Below are positions 50,414 through 58,533 of a stretch of DNA of 64,000 nt, in pieces. The stretch covers positions 158,038-222,037 of the forward strand of contig CAVOQT010000001.1 in NCBI GenBank assembly GCA_963698405.1, given 5' to 3'. The stretch is from SHZI01 sp963698405. GTDB lineage: Bacteria; Pseudomonadota; Gammaproteobacteria; Steroidobacterales; GCA-2729495. The stretch's first letter is position 1. Each line of letters opens with the position of its first letter. The position numbers and the translations under genes are program-made. The notes beneath the pieces are model-generated. The model ran no database searches, was not told the DNA's origin, and saw only the letters and a program-made list of their open reading frames with translations.

Positions 50414-52840
50414 ATGTCTGAGCAGAATCCGCCGGAACAAGAGCAGCGTCTGAACGTTCCCATCCTTCCGTTGCGCGATGTTGTGGTTTACCCGCACATG
50501 GTGATTCCGCTGTTCGTGGGCAGATCGCGTTCCATCCAGGCGCTCGATGCGGCGATGCTGGCTGGCAAGCAGATCCTGCTGGTCGCGCAGAAGCAGGCCG
50601 ATGTCGACGAGCCTTCGCTGGATGATGTCTACCGGGTGGGTACGCTCGCTACCATCCTGCAATTGCTGAAACTGCCGGATGGGACGGTCAAGGTGCTCGT
50701 AGAGGGTGGCGTGCGCGCCAACCTGACCGAGACCCGGGCCGCAGAATTCTTTTCCGCCGACATTGATCTGGTTGAAGACAATCTCGACGTCACGGTACGT
50801 GAGTCTGACGTGCTCAAGCGTTCGCTGATTTCCCAGTTCGAAAATTACGTCAAGCTGAACCGCAAGGTGCCGCCCGAGATTCTGACCTCGCTGGCTGGCA
50901 TTGATCAGGCCGGTCGGCTGGCTGACACCATTGCCGCGCACATGTCGCTGAAGCTCGATCAGAAGCAGAAGGTGCTTGAGATTATCGCGATTCGCGAACG
51001 TCTTGAGCACGTCATGATGCTGATCGAGACCGAGATCGACATGCTGCAGATCGAGAAGCGCATCCGCGGCCGTGTCAAACAGCAGATGGAGAAGAGCCAG
51101 CGCGAGTACTACCTCAACGAGCAGATGAAGGCTATCCAGAAAGAACTCGGGGACATGGACGATGCTCCGAACGAGATTGCCGATATCGAGAAGCGTATCG
51201 CGCGTGCCGGCATGTCACAGGAGGCGCGTACCAAGGCAACGGCTGAGGTTACCAAGCTGAAGATGATGTCGCCGATGTCGGCTGAGGCAACCGTGGTGCG
51301 CAACTATGTAGACTGGCTGCTCAAGTCGCCATGGCGCAAACGCACCCGGGTCAATCACGATCTGCCGCAGGCTGAAGCCGTTCTCGAAAAAGATCACTAT
51401 GGTCTGGAGAAGGTCAAGGAGCGCATTCTGGAGTACTTGGCCGTCCAGCAGCGCGTAAAGAAACTGAAAGGCCCGATCCTGTGTCTGGTTGGGCCGCCCG
51501 GCGTGGGCAAGACCTCGCTTGGGCAGAGCATTGCGCGTGCCACCAACCGTACTTTTGTCCGCATGTCGCTGGGCGGAGTGCGCGATGAGGCTGAAATTCG
51601 CGGCCACCGGCGTACCTATATCGGTTCAATGCCCGGCAAAATCATTCAGAATCTTGCCAAGGCTGGCGTACGCAACCCGCTGTTTCTGCTCGATGAAATA
51701 GACAAGATGTCGACGGATTTCCGTGGTGATCCCTCGTCGGCCCTGCTCGAGGTGCTTGACCCGGAACAGAACGGCAGCTTTGCCGATCATTATCTGGAGG
51801 TCGATTTCGATCTCTCCGATGTGATGTTCGTCTGTACTGCCAACACGCTGAACATCCCCGCACCGCTGCTTGATCGAATGGAAGTAATCCGTCTTGCTGG
51901 TTATACGGAAGACGAGAAACTCAATATTGCGCGGAGCTATCTCGCGCCAAAGCAGATCAAGAATAATGGGCTGCGCAAGGATGAGATTTCGATTTCAGAT
52001 GGCGCGATTCACGACATGATTCGTTTCTATACGCGTGAGTCCGGCGTGCGAAACCTCGAGCGTGAGATCGCCAAGCTCTGTCGCAAGGTCGTCAAGAGCC
52101 ATCTGCTCGAGCCGAAGAGCAAGACCACTCACGTGGTACCGAAGAGTCTGCAGAAGTATCTGGGTGTGCGACGTTTTCGCTATGGCCGGGCAGAGGAGAG
52201 CAACCGCATCGGCCAGGTTACGGGCCTTGCATGGACTGAAGTTGGTGGTGAACTGCTCACAATCGAGGCAGCTGTCGTGCCAGGCAAGGGCAAGATGATC
52301 CATACCGGCCAGCTCGGTGAGGTGATGCGCGAGTCGATCCAGGCGGCTACGACGATCGTCAGGGGCCGGGCTGCGACGCTGGGTATCGACGAGGACTTTC
52401 ATCAGAAACTCGACCTGCATATCCATGTACCCGAGGGCGCGACGCCCAAAGACGGCCCGAGTGCTGGTGTCGGCATGTGCACGGCACTGGTCTCTGCGCT
52501 GACTAATATTCCGGTGCGGTGTGAGGTTGCCATGACCGGGGAAATCACTCTGCGGGGTGAGGTTCTGCCCATTGGTGGTCTCAAGGAAAAGCTGTTGGCT
52601 GCGCATCGTGGCGGGATTACGACGGTACTGATTCCGCATGACAACGAGAAAGACCTGGTGGAAATACCGAAAAACATCAAGGACAACCTGAACATTGTTC
52701 CGGTTCGTTGGATTGATGAGGTTCTGCAACTGTCTTTGCAGGATATGCCCTTGCCCAAGACGGTTGAGCGCAAATTGGTGGCAGACGAAGCGCAGAAGGC
52801 GCAAACTGAGCCCACTGATAAAGCTGTGCGCGCGCATTAA
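50414..52840 (+). CDS. lon: ATP-dependent protease Lon
   Basis: A homo-oligomeric AAA+ protease degrading misfolded and regulatory proteins. It has 808 residues from ATG 50414, preceded by GGAGAGA; in-frame TTG 50396 and ATG 50402 are less likely. The N-domain is LPLRDVVVYPHMVIPLFVGR, followed by a coiled coil. The Walker A is GPPGVGKTS near 355. The protease domain carries the catalytic serine in KDGPSAGVGM near 680 and the paired lysine about 43 residues further in GLKEKLLAA. Confidence 0.97.
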   Translation: MSEQNPPEQEQRLNVPILPLRDVVVYPHMVIPLFVGRSRSIQALDAAMLAGKQILLVAQKQADVDEPSLDDVYRVGTLATILQLLKLPDGTVKVLVEGGVRANLTETRAAEFFSADIDLVEDNLDVTVRESDVLKRSLISQFENYVKLNRKVPPEILTSLAGIDQAGRLADTIAAHMSLKLDQKQKVLEIIAIRERLEHVMMLIETEIDMLQIEKRIRGRVKQQMEKSQREYYLNEQMKAIQKELGDMDDAPNEIADIEKRIARAGMSQEARTKATAEVTKLKMMSPMSAEATVVRNYVDWLLKSPWRKRTRVNHDLPQAEAVLEKDHYGLEKVKERILEYLAVQQRVKKLKGPILCLVGPPGVGKTSLGQSIARATNRTFVRMSLGGVRDEAEIRGHRRTYIGSMPGKIIQNLAKAGVRNPLFLLDEIDKMSTDFRGDPSSALLEVLDPEQNGSFADHYLEVDFDLSDVMFVCTANTLNIPAPLLDRMEVIRLAGYTEDEKLNIARSYLAPKQIKNNGLRKDEISISDGAIHDMIRFYTRESGVRNLEREIAKLCRKVVKSHLLEPKSKTTHVVPKSLQKYLGVRRFRYGRAEESNRIGQVTGLAWTEVGGELLTIEAAVVPGKGKMIHTGQLGEVMRESIQAATTIVRGRAATLGIDEDFHQKLDLHIHVPEGATPKDGPSAGVGMCTALVSALTNIPVRCEVAMTGEITLRGEVLPIGGLKEKLLAAHRGGITTVLIPHDNEKDLVEIPKNIKDNLNIVPVRWIDEVLQLSLQDMPLPKTVERKLVADEAQKAQTEPTDKAVRAH

Positions 52841-53034
52841 TATCCGGCTGCGCACAGGTTGACAGCGGTTTTTTGCGCTTGGTTTGCGGTTTCGCGTCCC
52901 GCTATACTTCACCTCACTGCCGTCCGGGGTTTTTCTTCGCTGACGTGAAGAAAGCCGGGGAAGATTTTATAGGGGGGGGCTATCGGTTCGCCGATAGTCT
53001 GTTTGGTAATTCGGTAACAATTAAAGGTACGTTG
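52841..53034 (+). promoter_or_regulatory. lon-hupB intergenic region: -10 box, G8 tract and TTCG hairpin
   Basis: TATACT at 52903-52908 is the likely hupB -10, with no good -35. The leader then contains eight consecutive G (52972-52979) followed immediately by a CTATCGG/CCGATAG stem with a TTCG tetraloop (52980-52997). There is no T-tract after the stem, so it is a leader structure rather than a terminator. Confidence 0.4.
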
Positions 53035-53307
53035 ATGAACAAGGGTGAATTGATCGACGTGGTTGCGGATGATGCGGGCCTGTCAAAGGCTGATGCCACT
53101 CGTGCAGTGGATGCTGTCATTACTGCGGTCACGAAGGCGATGAAAAAGGGCGATCAGGTCGCGCTCGTTGGTTTTGGAACGTTTGCCGTGAAGAAGCGCG
53201 CGGCTCGTCAGGGTCGTAACCCGCGCACCGGTGAGACGATCCAGATTGCGGCCAGCAATGTACCTGGATTCAAGGCTGGGAAGGCTCTGAAGGATGCCGT
53301 AAACTAA
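53035..53307 (+). CDS. hupB: DNA-binding protein HU
   Basis: A nucleoid protein of 90 residues. Start MNKGELIDVVADDAGLSK, with AAAGG upstream; the frame is open back to 52873 but the family begins here. The DNA-wrapping arm shows RQGRNPRTGETIQI followed by the conserved GFKAGKALKDAVN C-terminus. The lon-hupB-ppiD order matches E. coli, with two tRNAs inserted before ppiD. Confidence 0.97.
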   Translation: MNKGELIDVVADDAGLSKADATRAVDAVITAVTKAMKKGDQVALVGFGTFAVKKRAARQGRNPRTGETIQIAASNVPGFKAGKALKDAVN

Positions 53308-53408
53308 GCGGCGTCCGGGTGCCTGGGTTCAGGCATCGCTCCTGACGGTCGTCGTTACTGGTTGCCAGCCGGCACAATAAGTCGGCAAGTGCAGCGTGGC
53401 CAGCAACA

Positions 53409-53484
53409 GGGTGCTTAGCTCAGCTGGAAGAGCGTCGCCCTTACAAGGCGAAGGTCGGGGGTTCGAGCCCCTCAGCACCCACCA
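53409..53484 (+). tRNA. tRNA-Val (anticodon TAC)
   Basis: 76 nt including encoded CCA. The acceptor GGGTGCT pairs with AGCACCC. The anticodon loop CTTACAA lies in the stem TCGCC/GGCGA. Confidence 0.96.
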
Positions 53485-53564
53485 GATTCGGGAGTATTAC
53501 TGCTCGATGAACTGCGGGACTCGGGGCGACGCCCGGGTTTCCTGTCTGAGCAGTCGGTTTTATT

Positions 53565-53641
53565 GGAGTGGTAGTTCAGTTGGTTAGAATACCGGCCTGT
53601 CACGCCGGGGGTCGCGGGTTCGAGTCCCGTCCACTCCGCCA
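53565..53641 (+). tRNA. tRNA-Asp (anticodon GTC)
   Basis: 77 nt including encoded CCA. The acceptor GGAGTGG pairs with CCACTCC. The anticodon loop CTGTCAC lies in the stem CCGGC/GCCGG. Confidence 0.96.
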
Positions 53642-53696
53642 ACTATCCTGCAAGTGCATCTGTGGCAGCATACGCCACACCTGATGCGAGCGAACG

Positions 53697-53721
53697 GGCG
53701 CCACCAGTGTGGCGCCTTTTT
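53697..53721 (+). terminator. Rho-independent terminator after tRNA-Asp
   Basis: GGCGCCAC and GTGGCGCC form a perfect 8-bp stem with a CAGT loop followed by TTTTT. It ends the tRNA-Val/tRNA-Asp transcript 15 bp before ppiD, so ppiD needs readthrough or its own promoter. Confidence 0.85.
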
Positions 53722-53735
53722 GTTTGGAGAGAGCG

Positions 53736-55652
53736 ATGCTGGAAAAGATAAGAGAAAGTCTCAAGGGCTGGATGGCGTGGGTGTTCATCGCGGTGATCGG
53801 TGTGCCGCTGGCCCTGACCTTTGTCGGTGGCGATAGCACGTTTACGGGCGCGACTACCGCTGCCAGCGTCAACGGTGAAGAGATTCCGGCAATAGAGTTC
53901 CAGCGTGTCTTGCAGGACCGCATGGTTGCCCGGCAACAGGAAACCCGCAGCCAGTTGCCTCCGGAAGCCGAGGAGCAACTCAAGCGTGAAACACTCGATG
54001 GGCTGGTTCTGAACCGGGCGGTCATCCAGTTTGTACGGGAGTCCGGATTTCGTGTCAGCACCCAGCGGGTCGCTGAACATATCCGCAGCTTGCCGAATTT
54101 TCAGGTAGGCGGGCAGTTTTCCAAGCCGGCCTATGATGCGGCGCTTGCTGCCAACGGGATTTCAGCGGCTGCTTTCGAGGGTGAACAACGTTCCCTGCTG
54201 GAGGTCAACCAGTTGCAGGAGGGTATCGGCAGCAGTGCTTTTTTCACACCAGGCGAGTTTCGTCGCATCATTGCTCTCGATCAACAACGTCGTGATCTGG
54301 AATACATACTGCTTGATCCACGGGTTCTCGGTGCGGCAATCGAACCCACGGATGTGGAGATCCAGGCGTATTACGCGACGAATGCCGCACAGTTCCAGAG
54401 TGAGGAAACGGTGGCCCTCGACTATCTGGAAATCGGTATGGCCGATGCGGCGCGCGACTATATGCCGGATGAGGCAGCACTTCGCAAAGCCTATGATGCC
54501 GATCCGACCCGCTTTCGCAGCGCAGAGGAGCGCGACGCCAAGCATATCCTGATCAGTATCGGCGCCGAGCGTACGGATACTGCGGCCAAGGCGCTGGCAG
54601 ATGAAGTGGCGAAGAAGCTGGCTGATGGTGCTGATTTTGCGGCTCTGGCGGCGCAGTACTCTGGCGATCCTGGTTCTGCAGCGCGCGGTGGCGAGCTCGG
54701 TTTTGCTGCGCGTGGCGTATATGTAGAGCCCTTTGAGCAGGCCTTGTTTGCCTTGCAGCCGGGCCAGACTTCAGCTCCCGTCAAGACGGAATTTGGTTAT
54801 CACATCATCCGGCTTGGGGCGGTGCGGGCCAGCGAGGGGCAGGATTTCGAGCAGGTACGTGGACAGTTGGCTGAAGCGCTGCGTGAGCAGAAATCGCAGG
54901 ATGATTTCTATGCGCTGGCTGAGCGGCTTGATGACCTTGCGCTTGAAAACCCGGGCTCTCTGGAGCCAGCAGCCAAAGATACCGGATTGCAGATTCGCCG
55001 GTTTGCCGGTTTTACGCGTGCTGGTGGTGGGCCCTTTGGCGATAACGCTGACCTGATCAGTGCTGTATTCAGTGATGCAGTGCTGGAGGGTGGTGAGAAT
55101 ACGCCGCTGATCGAACTGGATCAGGGCCGGGTCATCGTCGCAAGAATTGCTGAGCACAAGCTGCCTGCAGCCCGGCCGCTGGCTGAGGTACGCGATGAAA
55201 TAGCTGTTCGCCTGCGCTCGTTGCGTGCGGCGACAGAGGCGAAAAACCAGGGTGAATCGATTCTCAAACGGCAGCAGGCCGGTGAAGATCTTGCAGTCGT
55301 AGCCAGTTCGCTGGGCTTGAGGCTGACAAAGACCGGTCCGGTGCTGCGGCGTTCGCCGGTTGTGCCGCCTGAATTGATCGCGGCAGTATTCCGTGCCCCG
55401 GCGCCGACGGATGACAAACCGGTGGTGCGTGGTGTGTTGCTCGGAGATGGAGGCTACGCAGTGTTCCGCCTGAATGGCGTGATTCCGGGAGATCCGGCAA
55501 CTATTCCGCAGGAGCAGCGCGATGCGCAGCAGCGCATACTCGAGCAGCGATCGGCTCAGTCTGAGTTGGCAGCGCTCGCAGCTGAGCTGCGCGGTACCGC
55601 AAAGGTTGTAGTGGCCAGGGATCTCTTCAAGGCTGAAGATCTCACCCAGTAA
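53736..55652 (+). CDS. ppiD: PpiD-like periplasmic chaperone, inner-membrane anchored
   Basis: A 638-residue protein (E. coli PpiD 623) with an N-terminal cytoplasmic stub and one membrane span (GWMAWVFIAVIGVPLALTFVGG, residues 11-32). A SurA_N-type chaperone region follows (about 45-190), then one parvulin domain at about 268-360 (DAKHILISIG ... GYHIIRLG) and a C-terminal chaperone region. It helps outer-membrane protein folding near the Sec exit. The start MLEKIRESLKG at 53736 has GGAGAGAG upstream. Confidence 0.92.
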   Translation: MLEKIRESLKGWMAWVFIAVIGVPLALTFVGGDSTFTGATTAASVNGEEIPAIEFQRVLQDRMVARQQETRSQLPPEAEEQLKRETLDGLVLNRAVIQFVRESGFRVSTQRVAEHIRSLPNFQVGGQFSKPAYDAALAANGISAAAFEGEQRSLLEVNQLQEGIGSSAFFTPGEFRRIIALDQQRRDLEYILLDPRVLGAAIEPTDVEIQAYYATNAAQFQSEETVALDYLEIGMADAARDYMPDEAALRKAYDADPTRFRSAEERDAKHILISIGAERTDTAAKALADEVAKKLADGADFAALAAQYSGDPGSAARGGELGFAARGVYVEPFEQALFALQPGQTSAPVKTEFGYHIIRLGAVRASEGQDFEQVRGQLAEALREQKSQDDFYALAERLDDLALENPGSLEPAAKDTGLQIRRFAGFTRAGGGPFGDNADLISAVFSDAVLEGGENTPLIELDQGRVIVARIAEHKLPAARPLAEVRDEIAVRLRSLRAATEAKNQGESILKRQQAGEDLAVVASSLGLRLTKTGPVLRRSPVVPPELIAAVFRAPAPTDDKPVVRGVLLGDGGYAVFRLNGVIPGDPATIPQEQRDAQQRILEQRSAQSELAALAAELRGTAKVVVARDLFKAEDLTQ

Positions 55653-55665
55653 GGGCGGGTTGCCC

Positions 55666-56448
55666 TTATTCCATCAGGCTCATACCGACTGTGTGGAAGC
55701 CGCCATCGACGTAGACAGTCTCGCCAGTAATCCCGCTGGCGAGGTCCGAGCACAGGAAAGCGGCGGCATTGCCGACGTCCTCGATGGTTACATTGCGCCG
55801 TAGAGGCGCAATGCTGGCAAAGTGTTGCAGCATCTGCCTGAAATCACCGACCCCGGATGCTGCCAGCGTCTTGATCGGCCCGGCAGAAATACCATTGACC
55901 CGCACACCATCTGCGCCCATGTCGGCAGCCATGAATCGCACGTTGGCTTCGAGGCTGGCTTTGGCCGGACCCATGATGTTGTAGTTCGGGATCGAGCGTG
56001 CGGCGCCGAGATAGGACAGCGTCAGCAGTGCTGATTGTTTGGAGAGCATGCTGCGGCCATATTTGGCCATCGCGACAAAACTGTAACTGCTGATGTCGTG
56101 GGCGATCTGCGAGCCCTCACGCGTTACGGTATCCAGGTACCTGCCGACCAGCTGGTCGCGCGGCGCAAAAGCAACCGAGTGTACGAGGATGTCGAAGGTC
56201 GGCCAGTGCTTGGCCAGCGCGCGGTACATGCTGGCGATTTCTTCATCGCTGGACACATCGAGCGGCAGACAGATGCCAGCCCCGATTTCTGCTGCCATTT
56301 CGTGCACGCGTTCGCTGAGGCGCTCTGACTGGTAGGTGAGGGCGATTTCCGCGCCCTCCCGGGCCATTGCCTGGGCAATGCCCCATGCGATGGAGCGATC
56401 ACTGGCGATTCCGGCAATCAGGGCACGTTTGCCTGTAAGAAAACCCAT
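55666..56448 (-). CDS. fabI: Enoyl-[acyl-carrier-protein] reductase FabI
   Basis: The last reduction of the fatty-acid elongation cycle, NADH-dependent. It has 260 residues. The start MGFLTGKRALIAG (56448) matches the family; four more codons upstream are open. SDR-type glycine motif GIASDRSIAWG near residue 14. The catalytic pair follows YLGAARSIPNYNIMGPAKAS, with the tyrosine and lysine near 156 and 163. It is the triclosan/isoniazid-type target. It converges on ppiD. Confidence 0.96.
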   Translation of the reverse strand: MGFLTGKRALIAGIASDRSIAWGIAQAMAREGAEIALTYQSERLSERVHEMAAEIGAGICLPLDVSSDEEIASMYRALAKHWPTFDILVHSVAFAPRDQLVGRYLDTVTREGSQIAHDISSYSFVAMAKYGRSMLSKQSALLTLSYLGAARSIPNYNIMGPAKASLEANVRFMAADMGADGVRVNGISAGPIKTLAASGVGDFRQMLQHFASIAPLRRNVTIEDVGNAAAFLCSDLASGITGETVYVDGGFHTVGMSLME

Positions 56449-56537
56449 CGTCTGCCTCAATGTAATTGGCTGGCCAAGTATCCATTGTAAAGCGCCACGG
56501 GCTCAACCGGTGAATCACTGTGGGCTAATATAGGAAT

Positions 56538-57254
56538 ATGCGCTCCGATTGGATCCAGTCCGGTACCGGTATCACCCTGCTCAGGGAAGAGTCGTGCCAG
56601 GTGGCCGGTGCCTTTGAGAGTATTTTTGGTGATCAGTGCCTGCAGATCGGCGCATGGGGCGACGGGCAGCTGTTCAGGCAGTTTTCCCGGACCCGCCGTT
56701 ATGCGGTGGTAGGGGCGAAACCGGGTCCAGGTGTCGACCTGGTCAGTGCTGCCGAGGATCTGGCCATTGCTTCTGACTCGATCGATGCCGTTCTGCTACC
56801 CCATACCCTTGAGACCGCAGACGATCCGCATGACGTGCTGCGCGAGGTCGACCGGATCCTGCGTTCGGATGGGCATCTGGTCGTCCTCGGCTTCAATCCC
56901 TGGGGTTGGTGGGGCCTGCGTCACCACCTTGCGCGCCGCAACTTTCCGGCTGGTGGGCGGCGTATGATCTCTACGAACCGTCTGCATGACTGGCTGCGCT
57001 TGCTTGATTACCGGGTCGATCCGGCCTGCTTTTTTCATTTTTCTGCGCCGATCTATCGAACCCAGGTCGCGGCCGAACCCGCTGCCGGGCGGCCAGCCCA
57101 AGAGTGCCGCCACTGGCACCCGCTGGCCAGTTGTTATTTGCTTGTGGCACGCCGTGAGGTGTTGACCATGACGCGCATCCGTCCGGTCTTTCGTCACCGC
57201 CGGGCGCAGCTGGTGGGTGGTTTCGTCAATCCAACCACGCGCGATGCTGCATGA
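56538..57254 (+). CDS. Class I SAM-dependent methyltransferase (YafS-like)
   Basis: A 238-residue cytoplasmic protein with a Methyltransf_11-like core: CLQIGAWGDGQLFRQF as a degenerate motif I near residue 34, then VDLVSAAEDLAIASDSIDAVLLPHTLE and a loop with VVLGFNPWGWWGLRH. In gammaproteobacteria this gene (yafS in E. coli) sits just before rnhA, as here, with a 4-bp overlap (ATGA). Substrate unknown. Confidence 0.82.
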   Translation: MRSDWIQSGTGITLLREESCQVAGAFESIFGDQCLQIGAWGDGQLFRQFSRTRRYAVVGAKPGPGVDLVSAAEDLAIASDSIDAVLLPHTLETADDPHDVLREVDRILRSDGHLVVLGFNPWGWWGLRHHLARRNFPAGGRRMISTNRLHDWLRLLDYRVDPACFFHFSAPIYRTQVAAEPAAGRPAQECRHWHPLASCYLLVARREVLTMTRIRPVFRHRRAQLVGGFVNPTTRDAA

Positions 57255-57712
57255 GTCAGGTCGAGATCTACACTGATGGCGCGTGTCGCGGTAATCCGGG
57301 TCCGGGAGGCTGGGGCGCACTGCTGCGCACCCAAGGCAAGGAACGCGAGCTCTGTGGTGGTGAGTTACATACCACCAATAACCGCATGGAACTGACCGCC
57401 GCGATCGAGGCGCTGACCGCACTCAGCCGGCCCTGTGAGGTGGCGCTGTATACCGACTCCGAATATGTCCGGCGCGGCATCAGTGAATGGCTGGAGGGCT
57501 GGAAGCGCAGCGGCTGGCGCACTGCGGCTCGCAAGCCGGTGAAGAATGAGGATCTGTGGCGGCAGCTGGAGGCCATCGCTGCTGTACACCGCATCGAGTG
57601 GCATTGGGTAAAGGGACATGCCGGTCATCCGGAGAATGAACGGGCCGATGCACTTGCCAATCAGGGTCTGGACGCTACGCTTGCTGGCCGCACGCTGCCG
57701 GGCGTGGGTTGA
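57251..57712 (+). CDS. rnhA: Ribonuclease HI
   Basis: Cleaves RNA in RNA-DNA hybrids. It has 153 residues. Metal-binding residues are visible as Asp9 in YTDGACRGNPGPGG, Glu47 in NRMELTAAI, Asp69 in YTDSEYV and Asp133 in ERADALANQ. It is 14 bp before dnaQ; the rnhA-dnaQ pairing is conserved, usually divergent in E. coli and co-directional in Pseudomonas and here. Confidence 0.97.
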   Translation: MSQVEIYTDGACRGNPGPGGWGALLRTQGKERELCGGELHTTNNRMELTAAIEALTALSRPCEVALYTDSEYVRRGISEWLEGWKRSGWRTAARKPVKNEDLWRQLEAIAAVHRIEWHWVKGHAGHPENERADALANQGLDATLAGRTLPGVG

Positions 57713-57726
57713 GCGGAGGTTGCCGA

Positions 57727-58437
57727 ATGCGTCAGGTCGTACTGGATACTGAAACCACCGGGCTTGAGCAGAAGCTGGGGCATCGCGTGATTGAGGTCGG
57801 CTGTGTGGAGCTCGTTAACCGGCGCCGCACGGCGCGTACGCTGCACCACTATCTGCAGCCCGACCGCGACATCGACCCTGGTGCACAGGAAGTGCATGGC
57901 ATCTCGATAGAGATGCTGCGCGACAAGCCACGCTTCAGCGAAATCGTGGAGGACTTCCTCAGCTTCATCTCGGGCGCAGAACTGGTCATCCACAATGCCG
58001 ATTTCGATGTGGGGTTCCTCAACGCTGAGCTGCGCCGTACCGGACGTACGCCGGCCACCGTGACGGAAGTCTGCACGGTCGTCGATACGCTGGCTCTGGC
58101 GCGTCGTCTGCATCCCGGTCAACGCAACAGTCTCGATGCGCTTTGCAAACGCTACAGCATCGATAACTCGGGCCGTGAATATCACGGTGCGCTGCTGGAC
58201 GCGCATCTGCTGGCCGACGTCTATCTGGCGATGACCGGTGGGCAGGCGACCCTGTCCCTCGACCGCAGCAGTACCGAGCCCGGCGGGCAGGCGCAGCCGG
58301 CCCGCCAGATCGACCGCACCGGCCTCAACCTGCGCGTGATTCATGCCTCGCCGGAGGAGTTGCTCGAGCATGAACAGCAGCTGCAGCTGATCGATAAAGC
58401 CAGCAAGGGCAAAACGCTCTGGCGGGAAACCCCTTGA
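57727..58437 (+). CDS. dnaQ: DNA polymerase III epsilon subunit (proofreading exonuclease)
   Basis: The 3'-5' exonuclease of the replicase. It has 236 residues from ATG 57727 (GGAGG 7 nt upstream). The DEDDh motifs are seen: Exo I LDTETTGLE, Exo II HNADFDVGFL near 95, and Exo III HGALLDAHLLADVY near 160. A short C-terminal region after residue 185 would bind the alpha subunit. Confidence 0.96.
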   Translation: MRQVVLDTETTGLEQKLGHRVIEVGCVELVNRRRTARTLHHYLQPDRDIDPGAQEVHGISIEMLRDKPRFSEIVEDFLSFISGAELVIHNADFDVGFLNAELRRTGRTPATVTEVCTVVDTLALARRLHPGQRNSLDALCKRYSIDNSGREYHGALLDAHLLADVYLAMTGGQATLSLDRSSTEPGGQAQPARQIDRTGLNLRVIHASPEELLEHEQQLQLIDKASKGKTLWRETP

Positions 58438-58450
58438 TTGCGGCGGCTTC

Positions 58451-58523
58451 TGTGGGAGCGGCCGTAGGAGCGGCTTCAGCCGCGATCAGCGATTGGGGAA
58501 TCGCGGCTGAAGCCGCTCCTACG
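58451..58523. repeat. REP/BIME-like inverted repeat
   Basis: Two perfect 24-bp inverted arms (58463-58486 and 58500-58523) separated by 13 bp contain the GTAGGAGCGGCTTCAGCC core known from Pseudomonas and Xanthomonas REP elements. A partial extra copy (GTGGGAGCGGCC) begins at 58452. It lies in the 96-bp dnaQ-nhaB gap. No REP-associated transposase gene is in the window. Confidence 0.85.
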
Positions 58524-58533
58524 ATGATTCACG

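Noticed and set aside
53319..53336. TGCCTG/CAGGCA hairpin after hupB as a terminator
   Set aside because: The stem is short and no T-tract follows, so it was not called.
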